DNA from: Burkholderiales bacterium C2
GTDB lineage: Bacteria > Pseudomonadota > Gammaproteobacteria > Burkholderiales > Burkholderiaceae_C
Length of the DNA stretch: 64,000 bases
NCBI GenBank assembly: GCA_005503085.1
Contig: SCOI01000008.1
Location: 124,001 to 188,000, forward strand
Direction of reading: 5' to 3'
Made by a program: the position numbers and the translations under genes. Under the pieces are notes generated by a model that saw only the letters and a program-made list of their open reading frames with translations, was not told the origin of the DNA and searched no databases. Of the stretch, positions 22,103-31,800 are shown piece by piece. The first letter of the stretch is position 1, and every line of letters begins with the position of its first letter.

Positions 22103-23932
22103 ATGGTTGACGAGCAGTCGGCCGCCGCGCTTGGCGCGTCGGCCCTGGACGTTCTGCTGGGCAGCGAGGCGCCGATAGGGTTGGCGGTGCTGGACAGCGG
22201 GCTACGCTATCACCGCATCAACCGTGTGCTGGCCGAGGCCAACGGCCCCAGCGTGGCCCAGCATCTGGGGCGCAGCGTCGCCGAGGTGCTGCCCGACGCC
22301 GCCGCCACGCTGCTGCCGCTGCTGCGCGAGGTGCTGGAAACCGGGCAGGCCAAGCGGGGCCTGCGCATCCTGGCCGAGGTGCCCAGCCTGCCGGGCGAGC
22401 TGTCCGAGTGGGAGGCCAGCTATCTGCCGATCACCGGTCGCGATGGTGCGGTGCAGGGTGTGCTGGTGCAGGCGCTGAACCTGACGCTGGAGCGCCGGGT
22501 CAAGACCGCCGGCGAGCAGCACTTGCGCCGCGTGCTCGATGGCCTGTTCGTCTTTGTCGGCGTACTCAGCCCCGAGGGCGCTCTGCTGGAGGCCAATCGC
22601 GCGCCGCTGGAGGCCGGCGGCATTGCGCTGGAGCAGGTGCGCGGCCTGCCGTTCTGGGACACGCCCTGGTGGACCCACGATGCCGAGCTGCAGGCCTGGA
22701 TGCGCGAGGCGGTGAAGCGCGCCGCCGCCGGCGAAACCGTGCGCCGCGATGTGGTCGCCCGCATGGCCGGCGACAGCCGCATGGCGGTGGACTTCATGCT
22801 GGCCCCGCTGTTCGATGACCAGGGCCGCGTCACCCATCTGGTGCCGTCCGGCATGGACATCAGCGCGCGGCGTGCCAGCGAGCAGGCGCTGCAGGCCAGC
22901 GAGGACCGCTTCCGGCGCGTCTTCGAGGGCGCTACCGTCGGCATGGCCTTGATCGACGCCGGCGGCCGGGTGCTGCTGGCCAACGAGAGCATGGCCGGCA
23001 TGTTCGGCTACAGCCGCTACGAGCTGGCCGGCCTGGCCGTGCATCAACTGGTGCCGGAGCGCCAGCGCGAGGTCCATGTCGGCCATGTGGCGGGTTTCAT
23101 GCGCGCACCGGCGCTGCGTTATATGGCCAAGCGCCAGGAGTTGTATGCGCGCAAGAAGGATGGCAGCGAGTTCGCGGTCGAGATCGGCCTGAACCCGTTG
23201 CCCGGCAGTGAGGGCCAGCAGGTGCTGGCCACCATCAGCGATGTCACCGACCGGCGCGCCGCCCAGACCGAGATCGAGCGCGCGCTGGCCGAGAAGACCG
23301 TGCTGCTCAACGAGGTACATCACCGCGTCAAGAACAATCTGCAGGTCATCTCCAGCCTGCTGAACCTGCAGTCGCGCAATGCCGAGCCCGGCGTGCAGGC
23401 GGCGCTGCGCGACAGCCAGAGCCGCGTGCGCTCGATGGCCTTGATGCACCAGCTGTTGTTCGAGCGGCGCGACTTCAGCGCGCTGGAACTGGGTCCCTAT
23501 CTGCGCCGGCTCGGCAGCCTGCTGCGCGACACCTATCTGGGCGGCGGCAGCAAGCTGCGCCTGGAGGTCGACGCGCCGGACCGCGGCTTCAGCATGGAGC
23601 TGCAGCAGGCCATCCCCTGCGGGCTGCTGGTCAACGAGCTGGTCACGAATGCGATCAAGCATGCCTTCCCGGACGGCCGCGCCGGCCTGGTCTGCATCCG
23701 GCTGCGGGCCGGCGCGGCGCCCGGCGACGGGCTTGCGGTACTGGAGGTGCTGGACGATGGCATCGGCCTGCCCGAGGGGCTGGAGCCGGGCCAGGGGCGC
23801 GGTCTGGGGCTGCAGCTGCTGCCCCTGCTGGCCGAGCAGGCGCGGGCACGGCTGGCCCTGCGGCGCGGGGCCGGCACCTGCGTCGGCCTGCATCTGGAAC
23901 AGGACACGATCAAGGGAGTTCATGATGTTTGA
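22103..23932 (+). CDS. PAS-domain sensor histidine kinase, HisKA_2 (HWE-like) type
   Basis: The 609-residue protein has no membrane helix. It contains three PAS-like domains (about 18-135, 140-260 and 268-395), the last with FRRVFEGATVGMALIDAGGRVLLAN and the PAC motif YARKKDGSEFAVEIGLNPL. The dimerisation block is LLNEVHHRVKNNLQVISSLLNLQS with the phospho-acceptor His at 406/407, typical of HisKA_2. The ATPase domain has the N box VNELVTNAIKHAFP and EVLDDGIGLPEG. The stop overlaps the start of the following REC-GGDEF-EAL gene by about ten bases, and the two should form a signalling pair. GGGAGGCACC precedes the ATG. Confidence 0.92.
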   Translation: MVDEQSAAALGASALDVLLGSEAPIGLAVLDSGLRYHRINRVLAEANGPSVAQHLGRSVAEVLPDAAATLLPLLREVLETGQAKRGLRILAEVPSLPGELSEWEASYLPITGRDGAVQGVLVQALNLTLERRVKTAGEQHLRRVLDGLFVFVGVLSPEGALLEANRAPLEAGGIALEQVRGLPFWDTPWWTHDAELQAWMREAVKRAAAGETVRRDVVARMAGDSRMAVDFMLAPLFDDQGRVTHLVPSGMDISARRASEQALQASEDRFRRVFEGATVGMALIDAGGRVLLANESMAGMFGYSRYELAGLAVHQLVPERQREVHVGHVAGFMRAPALRYMAKRQELYARKKDGSEFAVEIGLNPLPGSEGQQVLATISDVTDRRAAQTEIERALAEKTVLLNEVHHRVKNNLQVISSLLNLQSRNAEPGVQAALRDSQSRVRSMALMHQLLFERRDFSALELGPYLRRLGSLLRDTYLGGGSKLRLEVDAPDRGFSMELQQAIPCGLLVNELVTNAIKHAFPDGRAGLVCIRLRAGAAPGDGLAVLEVLDDGIGLPEGLEPGQGRGLGLQLLPLLAEQARARLALRRGAGTCVGLHLEQDTIKGVHDV

Positions 23933-26312
23933 TGCCATCGAGCGGCCGCTGCGGGTGCAGATCGTCGAAGACGAGCGCATCGTCGCGCTGGACCTGCGCA
24001 GCGGACTGGAGCAGCTGGGCTTCGAGGTGGTGGGCATTGCGGCCAACGAGCCCGAGGCGGTCAGGCTGGCCAGTTCGACCTCCCCGGATCTGGTGCTGAT
24101 GGACATCCATCTGGACCAGGGCAGCGACGGCATCGATGCGGCGCGCCAGATCCGCGAGCTGCTGGCCGTGCCGGTGATCTTTCTGACCGCCTATGGTGAG
24201 CCCGAGACCCTCAAGCGCGCGGCGCTGGCCGCGCCCTATGGCTATCTGCTCAAGCCTTTCGAGCTGCGCGAGCTCAATGCCACCGTCTGCATGGCGATGG
24301 CGCGGCGCCGCGAGGAGATCAAGACCGAGAAGGCCGAGCGCCGGCTGCTGCTGGCGCTGGAGTCGGCCCGCCTGTCGGTGCTGGAGCTGGAGAGCGCCGG
24401 CGGCGGCGCGCTGCGCTGGAGCGGCCATGGCCTGGGCAGCGAGCTGGCGCCGCTGGGCCAGACCCTGAGCCTCGCCGAGCTGCGCCAGCGCCTGGACCCA
24501 CCGGCGGGGCAGGCTCTGGACGAGCTGCAGCAGCAGGGCCGGCCGATGGACATGGTGTGCCGCTGGCAGGCCGGGACGGGCGCGCCGCGCTGGATGGAGA
24601 TCCATGCGCGCCGCTTCGAGGCCGAGGGCCTGGTGATGGGCATGCTGCGCGATGTCACCGAGCGCATCGAGAGCGAGACGCGGCTGCGCCAGGCGCTGGT
24701 CGTGTTCGACGCCACCGACGAGGCGATTCTCTTCCTCGACGCCGACTGCCGCGTGCTCAGCTGCAATCCGGCCTTCAGCGCGATGACCGGCTGGGCCGAG
24801 GCCGAGGTGCAGGGGCACTGCCCGGAGGGTTTTCTGTATGCCCGCCGCCGTGGCGATCACAGGCCGGAGCGCGGGCAGCGTCAGGGCGAGGTCACCTGCA
24901 TGCGGCGCGACGGCAGCACCTTCCCGGCGCTGGAGCATCTGTGTGCGGTGCTCGACGCCCAGGGCCAGGCCAGCCACCATGTGCTGAGCTTCTCCGACAT
25001 CAGCGAGATCCGCGATGCCCAGTTCAAGCTGCAGCATCTGGCCCTGCACGATCCGCTGACCGGCCTGGGCAACCGCCTGCATCTGCAAGAGGCCTTGCAG
25101 GCCCATATCGTGTCGGGCGGCGTGCCGCTGGGCCTGATCTTCATCGACCTGGACGGCTTCAAGACCATCAACGACACGCTCGGGCATGACTGCGGCGACG
25201 AGCTGCTGAAGTCGCTGGCCGCACGCCTGCAAAGCCTGCTGCGCCGCGAGGATGTCGCGATCCGGCTGGGCGGCGACGAGTTCGTCGTGCTGATGAGCCA
25301 GGCCACGCGCGCGGCCGATGCGCTGGCGCTGGCGGCCAAGCTGCTGGAGGCCATCGCCAAGCCGGTCTCGCTGCAGTCGCAGGTGGTCTGCGTCACGGCC
25401 AGCGCCGGTGTGGCCTTGTGGCCCGAGCATGTCGCCAGCCCGCAGGCCCTGCTGAAGGCGGCCGATGCGGCGATGTACGAGGCCAAGTCGCGCGGCCGCA
25501 ATCGTGCGGCCTTGTACGAACATTCGCAGGCCGAGGAGGCCAGCGAGCAGCTGCGCATCGAGCAGGGCCTGCGCCAGGCGCTGGAGCGCCGCGAGCTGCT
25601 GCTGCACTGGCAGCCGGTGGTCGAGATGCGCAGCGGCCGCATCCTCGGTGCCGAGGCCTTGCTGCGCTGGCAGCATCCGGTGCTCGGCGCGGTGGCGCCC
25701 AACCGCTTCATCCCGGTGGCCGAGACCACCGGCCTGATCGTGCCCATCGGCGCCTGGGTGCTGGACCAGGCCTGCGCGCAGGCGGCGGCCTGGCAGACCC
25801 TGCAACCGGGACTGCGGCTGGCGGTCAATGTGTCGGTGCGGCAGTTCGAGCAGGACGATGTGCCGGCGCTGGTGCGCGATGCCTTGCAGCGCCACCGGCT
25901 GGATCCCGGCTGCCTGGAGATCGAGGTCACCGAGAGCCTGTTCGGCAACACGCTGGCGCTGCGCCATATGCTGGTCGAGCTGCGGGCGCTGGGCGTGCAT
26001 ATCGCGCTGGACGATTTCGGCACCGGCTACTCCTCGCTGGGGCAGCTGAAGACGCTGCCGCTGGACCGGCTCAAGATCGACCGCTGCTTCGTCGCCGACC
26101 TGACGCCCGACAGCGACAGCCATGCCATCGTGCAGACCATCGTCACGCTGGCCCACAGCCTGAAGCTGGCGCTGACGGCCGAGGGCGTCGAGAACGAGGT
26201 GCAGCGCCAGATCCTGCTGGACCTGGGGGCCGGCGACGCACAGGGCTGGCTATTCCATCGGGCGATGCCGGCCGATCAGTTCGAAGCCCTGCTGCGCGGT
26301 CCGGCCCGGTAG
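23925..26312 (+). CDS. Response regulator with PAS, GGDEF and EAL domains (c-di-GMP turnover)
   Basis: The 795-residue protein has a receiver (about 8-120, phospho-acceptor Asp60 in LVLMDIHLD), a weakly conserved region, a PAS domain (about 255-375), a GGDEF domain with intact GGDEF at 449-453 preceded by an RxxD I-site (RRED), and an EAL domain with EAL at 577-579, DDFGTGYSSL and the EVTES motif. All visible catalytic residues for both c-di-GMP synthesis and hydrolysis are present. The ATG at 23925 has GGGAG six bases upstream; an ATG three bases earlier is also possible. It overlaps the end of the PAS kinase gene, which is probably its phosphodonor. Confidence 0.93.
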   Translation: MFDAIERPLRVQIVEDERIVALDLRSGLEQLGFEVVGIAANEPEAVRLASSTSPDLVLMDIHLDQGSDGIDAARQIRELLAVPVIFLTAYGEPETLKRAALAAPYGYLLKPFELRELNATVCMAMARRREEIKTEKAERRLLLALESARLSVLELESAGGGALRWSGHGLGSELAPLGQTLSLAELRQRLDPPAGQALDELQQQGRPMDMVCRWQAGTGAPRWMEIHARRFEAEGLVMGMLRDVTERIESETRLRQALVVFDATDEAILFLDADCRVLSCNPAFSAMTGWAEAEVQGHCPEGFLYARRRGDHRPERGQRQGEVTCMRRDGSTFPALEHLCAVLDAQGQASHHVLSFSDISEIRDAQFKLQHLALHDPLTGLGNRLHLQEALQAHIVSGGVPLGLIFIDLDGFKTINDTLGHDCGDELLKSLAARLQSLLRREDVAIRLGGDEFVVLMSQATRAADALALAAKLLEAIAKPVSLQSQVVCVTASAGVALWPEHVASPQALLKAADAAMYEAKSRGRNRAALYEHSQAEEASEQLRIEQGLRQALERRELLLHWQPVVEMRSGRILGAEALLRWQHPVLGAVAPNRFIPVAETTGLIVPIGAWVLDQACAQAAAWQTLQPGLRLAVNVSVRQFEQDDVPALVRDALQRHRLDPGCLEIEVTESLFGNTLALRHMLVELRALGVHIALDDFGTGYSSLGQLKTLPLDRLKIDRCFVADLTPDSDSHAIVQTIVTLAHSLKLALTAEGVENEVQRQILLDLGAGDAQGWLFHRAMPADQFEALLRGPAR

Positions 26313-26412
26313 TCGCCCGCTGTGCTCGGCCACGGGCCGGTGGTATGGTGCGCGGCGTGCGAAAAAATCAGAACAAGGCGGCACGCCGAATCGTTGACAG
26401 GGACCGAACCGA

Positions 26413-27048
26413 ATGCGCATCCTCATCATCGCTGACCAAGCGCTGTTCCGACAGGGCTTGCGGGTCTTGCTGCAGGTGCTGCGCCCGAGCGCCCGGCTGG
26501 AGGAGCTGGCCGGCGTCGAGCAGTTGCCGGCCGCCTTTGAGCACGAGCCCGACCTGATCCTGGTCAAGCTGGGCTGCAGCGGCCCCGCGCGCTGCGCGGC
26601 GCTGCCGCTGCTGCGCCAGCGCTTTGCCGGCGCGGTGCTGGTGGCGCTGTCGGACGTGCCCGACGCTGAATTGATGCGCGAGGCGCTGGCCGCCGGCGCC
26701 GCCGGCTATCTGCCCGGCACGATAGACCCGAGCAGCAGCATGCAGGCGCTGCAGCAGGTGCTGGATCTGGGCGTCTACCTGCCGCCCATGCTGCTGAGCG
26801 CCAAGCCGGCCAGCGCGCCCGAGCTGGCGCCGGCCGAGCGCCGCCTGCTGCAGCTGCTGCTGCAAGGCCTGCCCGAGCCGGTGCAGATGGCGCGGCTGGG
26901 GCGCAGCCTGGCCGGCCTGCGGGCCGATATCGCGGCGCTGTGGGCGCGGCTGGGGGTCAGCGACCGGGTCCAGGCCCTGTATCTGCTGGCCGCCCAGGGC
27001 TGGCCCGGCCTGCCGCACTGGCATCAGGAGCTCGCCCATGGCGATTGA
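26413..27048 (+). CDS. NarL-like response regulator with degenerate receiver and HTH
   Basis: The 211-residue protein keeps the overall NarL/FixJ layout: a receiver-like domain (about 1-120) and a LuxR-type helix-turn-helix at about 137-200 (ELAPAERRLLQLLLQGLPEPVQMARLG, then RLGVSDRVQALYLLA). The phospho-acceptor position holds Lys52 (DLILVKLGCSG instead of the usual LLDLxMPG), so Asp phosphorylation is not possible there. The HTH recognition region also departs from consensus: the usual S-x-x-T-V-K-x-H block reads SLAGLRADIAALW. It overlaps the following hybrid kinase gene by 11 bases. It may respond to the kinase through binding rather than phosphotransfer. Confidence 0.8.
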   Translation: MRILIIADQALFRQGLRVLLQVLRPSARLEELAGVEQLPAAFEHEPDLILVKLGCSGPARCAALPLLRQRFAGAVLVALSDVPDAELMREALAAGAAGYLPGTIDPSSSMQALQQVLDLGVYLPPMLLSAKPASAPELAPAERRLLQLLLQGLPEPVQMARLGRSLAGLRADIAALWARLGVSDRVQALYLLAAQGWPGLPHWHQELAHGD

Positions 27049-28837
27049 GCGGGCGCCCGAGCAGGTCGGCGTCGACGACGCGCTGCTGCAGCTGCTGGCC
27101 CAGCAGGGCCGGCGCGTGCCTTATCCGGTCGGCCTGTCGGCGGTGGTGATCGCGCTGATGGCCGGCGACAAGGTCTCGCCCTGGTTCTCCGGCCTGTGGG
27201 TGGCCCTGGTGTTCGCGGTGCTGGCGCTGCGCTGGTGGGCGCTAGGGCGCTTGCCCCGGCTCGACGACGTGCCGGTACGCCGGCGCCTGCAATGGGCGGT
27301 GGGCTTGAGCGCGCTCAACGGCGTGGTGTTCAGTGCCTCGCTGGCCTTCGCGCCCTATCTGTCGGACTACCAGCGCATGGTCCAGACCATTGTGCTGCTG
27401 GGCCTGTGCGCCGGCTCGGTGGCGACCACCGCCGGCTACCTGCCGGTGCTGCTGGTCTTCATCGGCCCGGTCACGCTGGCCAATGCGCTGGCCTGGGTCA
27501 GCGGCGGCGGCGGCGTCCATGCGGTGACCTGGATCGAGCTGGTGCTGGGGGCGTTGATTCTGGGCTTTGGCTGGATTCTGGTGAGCCTGGCCCGCGACGC
27601 CTACCGGGTCTTTGTCGAGTCGGTCACGATCCGCGCCCAGCAGCTCAAGAGCAATCAGCAGCTGCGCCTGGCGCTGCAGCAGGCCGAGTCGGCAATCCGC
27701 GCCAAGACCCGCTTCTTTGCCTCGGCCAGCCACGACCTGCGCCAGCCCATGCACACGCTGTCGCTGTTCGGCGCGGCGCTGACGATGCGGCCGCTGGACG
27801 CCGCCAGCGCCGACATCGCCAGGCACATGAACACCGCGCTGCGCTCGCTGGCCTCGCAGATGGACGCGCTGCTGGACATCTCCAAGCTCGATGCCCAGGT
27901 GGTGCAGGTCACGAACGAGGTGTTCTCGCTGTCGAGCTGGCTGGCGCGGCTGCAGCAGGAGTTCGCCCCGGCCGCCACCCGCAAGGGCCTGAGCCTGAGC
28001 CTGGACTGCCCGGGCGGCGCCTATGTCGAGAGCGACCCGATGCTGTTGGAGCGGGTGGTGCGCAATCTGATCGACAACGCGATCAAGTACACCCAGGCTG
28101 GCGGCGTGCGCATCACGGCCGAGCGCCAGGGCGAGCTGTGGCGCGTCGCGGTGCACGACAGCGGCGCCGGCATCGCCGAGGCCGAGATGGCGCATATCTT
28201 CGAGGAGTTTTACCAGGTCGGCAATCCCGAGCGCGACCGCGCCAAGGGCCTGGGCCTGGGCCTGTCCATCGTCAGCCGCCTGGTCGATCTGCTGGACCTG
28301 CATCTGGCCGTCGACTCCAAGCTGGGGGTCGGGTCTTGCTTCAGTCTGAGCATCGCCGCGGTCGAGTCACAGGCCATGCCGGCCACGGCGCAGACCGCGG
28401 CGGCGCAAAGCCTCTTGAACCTGCGCGTGCTGGTGATCGACGACGAGGAGCCGGTGCGCCTGGCGATGCAGACCCTGCTGGCCGGCTATGGCTGCGAGGT
28501 GGTGCTGGCGGGCAGCACCCGCGAAGCGATGGTCAAGAGCCTCAGCAACCCGCCCGATCTGCTGCTGGCCGATCTGCGCCTGCGCGGCGGCGACGACGGC
28601 ATTGCCGCCGCGCGCTCGCTGCGCTCGGCGGTGCCGGGGCTGCCGGCCATCCTGATCAGCGGCGACACCGCGCCCGAGCGCCTGCGCGAGGCCCACGAGG
28701 CGGGCCTGACCTTATTGCACAAGCCGGTATCGGCAGAACAACTGGTGACCGCCATCGAGGCGGCCATGGCGGAACGAGGGAGAGCCAGAGATGCAGCAGC
28801 CGCACAAGCCCGGGGCGCCGCCAGTCCCGCCACCTGA
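27038..28837 (+). CDS. Hybrid sensor histidine kinase with C-terminal receiver
   Basis: The 599-residue protein has six hydrophobic helices in the first 190 residues, a coiled linker, HisKA with SASHDLRQPMHTLSLF (His232), HATPase with NLIDNAIKYTQAGG, VHDSGAGIAEAE and KGLGLGLSIVSRL, and a receiver (about 470-585) with VIDDEEPVR, Asp512 in LLLADLRLRGGDDG and Lys in LHKPVSAEQL. The DLRQPMH form of the H box is typical of a class of hybrid kinases whose neighbours are NarL regulators. It overlaps the degenerate regulator upstream by 11 bases and the GMC fusion gene downstream by 47 bases, so the three are one transcription unit. Confidence 0.93.
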   Translation: MAIERAPEQVGVDDALLQLLAQQGRRVPYPVGLSAVVIALMAGDKVSPWFSGLWVALVFAVLALRWWALGRLPRLDDVPVRRRLQWAVGLSALNGVVFSASLAFAPYLSDYQRMVQTIVLLGLCAGSVATTAGYLPVLLVFIGPVTLANALAWVSGGGGVHAVTWIELVLGALILGFGWILVSLARDAYRVFVESVTIRAQQLKSNQQLRLALQQAESAIRAKTRFFASASHDLRQPMHTLSLFGAALTMRPLDAASADIARHMNTALRSLASQMDALLDISKLDAQVVQVTNEVFSLSSWLARLQQEFAPAATRKGLSLSLDCPGGAYVESDPMLLERVVRNLIDNAIKYTQAGGVRITAERQGELWRVAVHDSGAGIAEAEMAHIFEEFYQVGNPERDRAKGLGLGLSIVSRLVDLLDLHLAVDSKLGVGSCFSLSIAAVESQAMPATAQTAAAQSLLNLRVLVIDDEEPVRLAMQTLLAGYGCEVVLAGSTREAMVKSLSNPPDLLLADLRLRGGDDGIAAARSLRSAVPGLPAILISGDTAPERLREAHEAGLTLLHKPVSAEQLVTAIEAAMAERGRARDAAAAQARGAASPAT

Positions 28838-31800
28838 GACCGCGCGCCGCTGGCTGTCCGAAGGGCTGGAGATCCTGCTGCATGAGTTGCAGCAGCAGCC
28901 GCGCGCCGAGGATGGCTTCGATGTCGATGTGCTGATCGTCGGCAGCGGCTATGGTGGCGCCGCCGCGGCCGCCGAGCTGTCGCGCTGCCCGGGCCAGCGC
29001 ATCGTCGTGCTGGAGCGCGGCCGCGAATATCTGGCCGGTCAGTTCCCCGAGCGCATGGCCGATCTGCCCGGCCATGTGCGCTTTGCGACACCGGCCGCCG
29101 CGACGCCGTCCGGACGCTGGGAAGGGCTGTTCGATCTGCGCCTGGGTCCCGATGTCAACGTCGTGCTGGCCAACGGCCTGGGTGGCGGTTCGCTGATCAA
29201 TGCCGGCGTGATGGAGCCGGCGCGGCCCGAGGTGTTCAGCCAATCGCCCTGGCCGCAGGCGCTGCGCCAGGCCCCTGAGCAGATGAGGGCCTGGTACGAG
29301 CATGCCGGGCGCCTGCTGGGCAGCCTGGACGGTGCGGGACGGCCCAACACGATAGACCGGCTGGCCAGCTATCGCCCGAAGCGCGCGCTGTGGCTGCAGC
29401 AGCTTGGCGACGCGGCCACGCGCCGGCCGGCGATCACGGTGGCGCTGGACGAGCAGCCGCAAAGCCCGGCCGGGCTGGATCTGAACCGCTGCATTGCCTG
29501 CGGCGACTGTGCGACCGGCTGCAACCATGGCGCCAAAGCGTCGCTGGACACCAATCTGCTGCTGCAGGCCCGGCAGCGCGGCGTGCGCCTGATCAGCGGC
29601 GCCAGCGTGCTGCGGCTGGAGCGCCTGGAAGCGGGTGGCTGGACCGTGCGGGTCAACCACACCGACGAGTTCCTGCGCCGCCGCCAGCTCGAACCCTTCG
29701 CGCTGCGCGCCCGACGTGTCGTGCTGGCGGCCGGCAGCCTGGGCTCGACCGAGATCCTGCTGCGCTCGCGCGCCGCCGGCCTGGCCCTGTCGGACCGGCT
29801 GGGTCATCAGTTTTCCGGCAACGGCGATGTGCTGGCCGCTGCCGTGCAGGCCCCGCAGGCGCTGGATGCGGTGGCCGACGAAACCCAGGTGCCGAACGCG
29901 CGCGGCGTCGGCCCGACGATTACCGCGATGCTCGATGTGCGTGATGAGCAAGACTTCGTTGTCCAAGACCTGGCCATTCCCGGCGCGCTGCGCTGGGCCT
30001 GGGAGGAGAGCTTCGCACTGGCCGATTGCCTGGACGGCCTGGCCCGCCCCGACGACAGCCACCATGGCGCCGATATCGAGTTCGACGATCCCTACACGGT
30101 CCGCCCCGAGGCCACGGCGCGCATGCTGCCGCTGGCCATCATGGGCCTGGACAGCGCCCAGGGCCAGCTGCGCCTGCTTGAGCCCGACGCTTTGGGCGAG
30201 GGCCTGGCCTCGGTGCACTGGCCCGAGCTGAAGGACGATGCGCGGGTGGCCGCGCGCCATGCCTGGCTGGACGCACGGCTGCGGACCCAGGGCGCGCGCT
30301 TGCTGGCCAATCCGCTGTGGCGGCTGCTGCCGCCCGATCTGGAACATCTGCTGGGCGGCGCGCGCGGGCCCATGCTGACCGTGCACCCGCTAGGAGGCTG
30401 CGCGATGGCCGACCATGCCGCGCTGGGTGTGGTCAACGAATGGGGTCAGGTCTACCGCGGCCGCGCCGGCGCCGTGGTCTACGAGGATCTGGTGGTGCTG
30501 GACGGCGCCATCGTGCCCAGCGCGCTGGGCATCAATCCAGCGCTGACCATCACCGCGCTGGCGCTGCGTGCGCTGGAGGCGCTGATGCGGCAATGGGGGC
30601 TGCAGGGGCAAGACCTGGCCCTGCCCAAGCCGGGGCCGCGCCCGGTCTACCGCCAGGTGCCGGCCGACAAGGTCCGGCCCCAGCTGCCGACGATGGCCGA
30701 GTTCCGCGAGCGCATGAGCGGCTTTGTGCGCCTGCCCGGCGCGCCGGGTTCGGGCGTGGTCTGCATGGAGCTGACCCTGGTGTTCGAGCCGGTGGCCGTG
30801 CAGCAGCTGCTGCGCGCCGGCCCCGGGCGGCGGCTCAGGACCCGACCGGGCGGCGAGAGCCGGCTGCGCCTGTTCGAGGCCCAGCCCGATCCCGATTCGC
30901 CGGGCCGCTGGATGGTGGTCAAAGCCGGCAGCCCGGCCAATGGACAGACTGGCCAGGGCAAGCTGTGGATGCATGCCGAGCGGGCCGATGCCGACGCGCT
31001 GTGGGTGGCGCCGTTGGCCAGCGCCGAGCTGCTCATCTTCCACCGCCTGCCGCTGGCCGCGCGCACCCGGCGCTGCAATGCCTTGCGCGCCTGGTTCCTG
31101 AACCGCGGCTGGCGCGATGCCGGCCAGGCCCTGCTGGAGCGGCTGAGTCAGAACCGCGCGCCCGAGCGCGCGCCGCGCCCGCTGTGGCAATGGGCGCGCG
31201 AGCAGTGGCGCAATGCCCGCGCGCTGGCCAGCCATGGCGGCGAGGTGCGGCTGATGGAGTACCGCCTGCAGCTCGGCGAGGCCGGGGCCACGCCGCCCTG
31301 GGCCGCCGGCCTGGCCGGGCTCGCCTTGCATGGCGCCAAGCGCATCAGCTACACGCGGCGCGGCAATCCCTGGAAGCAGCTGAGCCGGATGCGGCTGGAG
31401 AGCGGGCCCTTCCTGCCGGTCGGCCCTGCCCCGCAGGCCGAGCTCGAACTGGACCTGTTCTACCTGGCGCGCCAGCGCGTGCCGCTGCTGCGCCTGACCC
31501 AGGCGCAGGACTCGCCCAGCGCGATCCGCGATATCGGCTCGTTGCTGGCCTTTGTCGCGCGGCTGATGATTGGCATCCATGTCTGGAGCTTCCGCAAGCC
31601 CGATGCGCCACCGCCCCGCGTGATCGAGCGCCTGCCCGGCGCGGTGCCGGGCCTGCCGCTGCCCGAGATCCAGGAGCTGGCCGCCGGCCGGCGCGGCGAG
31701 GCGGGGCTGAGCCGCCAGCCCATCACGAGCGAGGTCGCCGTGCAGGACCAGACGCCAGTCATGCTGCGCCTGACCCGCTACCGTGCCGCCCGGCCGGGCG

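Noticed and set aside
22202-26156. Two long minus-strand frames (643 and 748 codons) opposite the PAS kinase and GGDEF-EAL genes
   Set aside because: Gln/His/Arg/Ala-rich shadow translations with no domain content; the plus-strand proteins are complete signalling enzymes.
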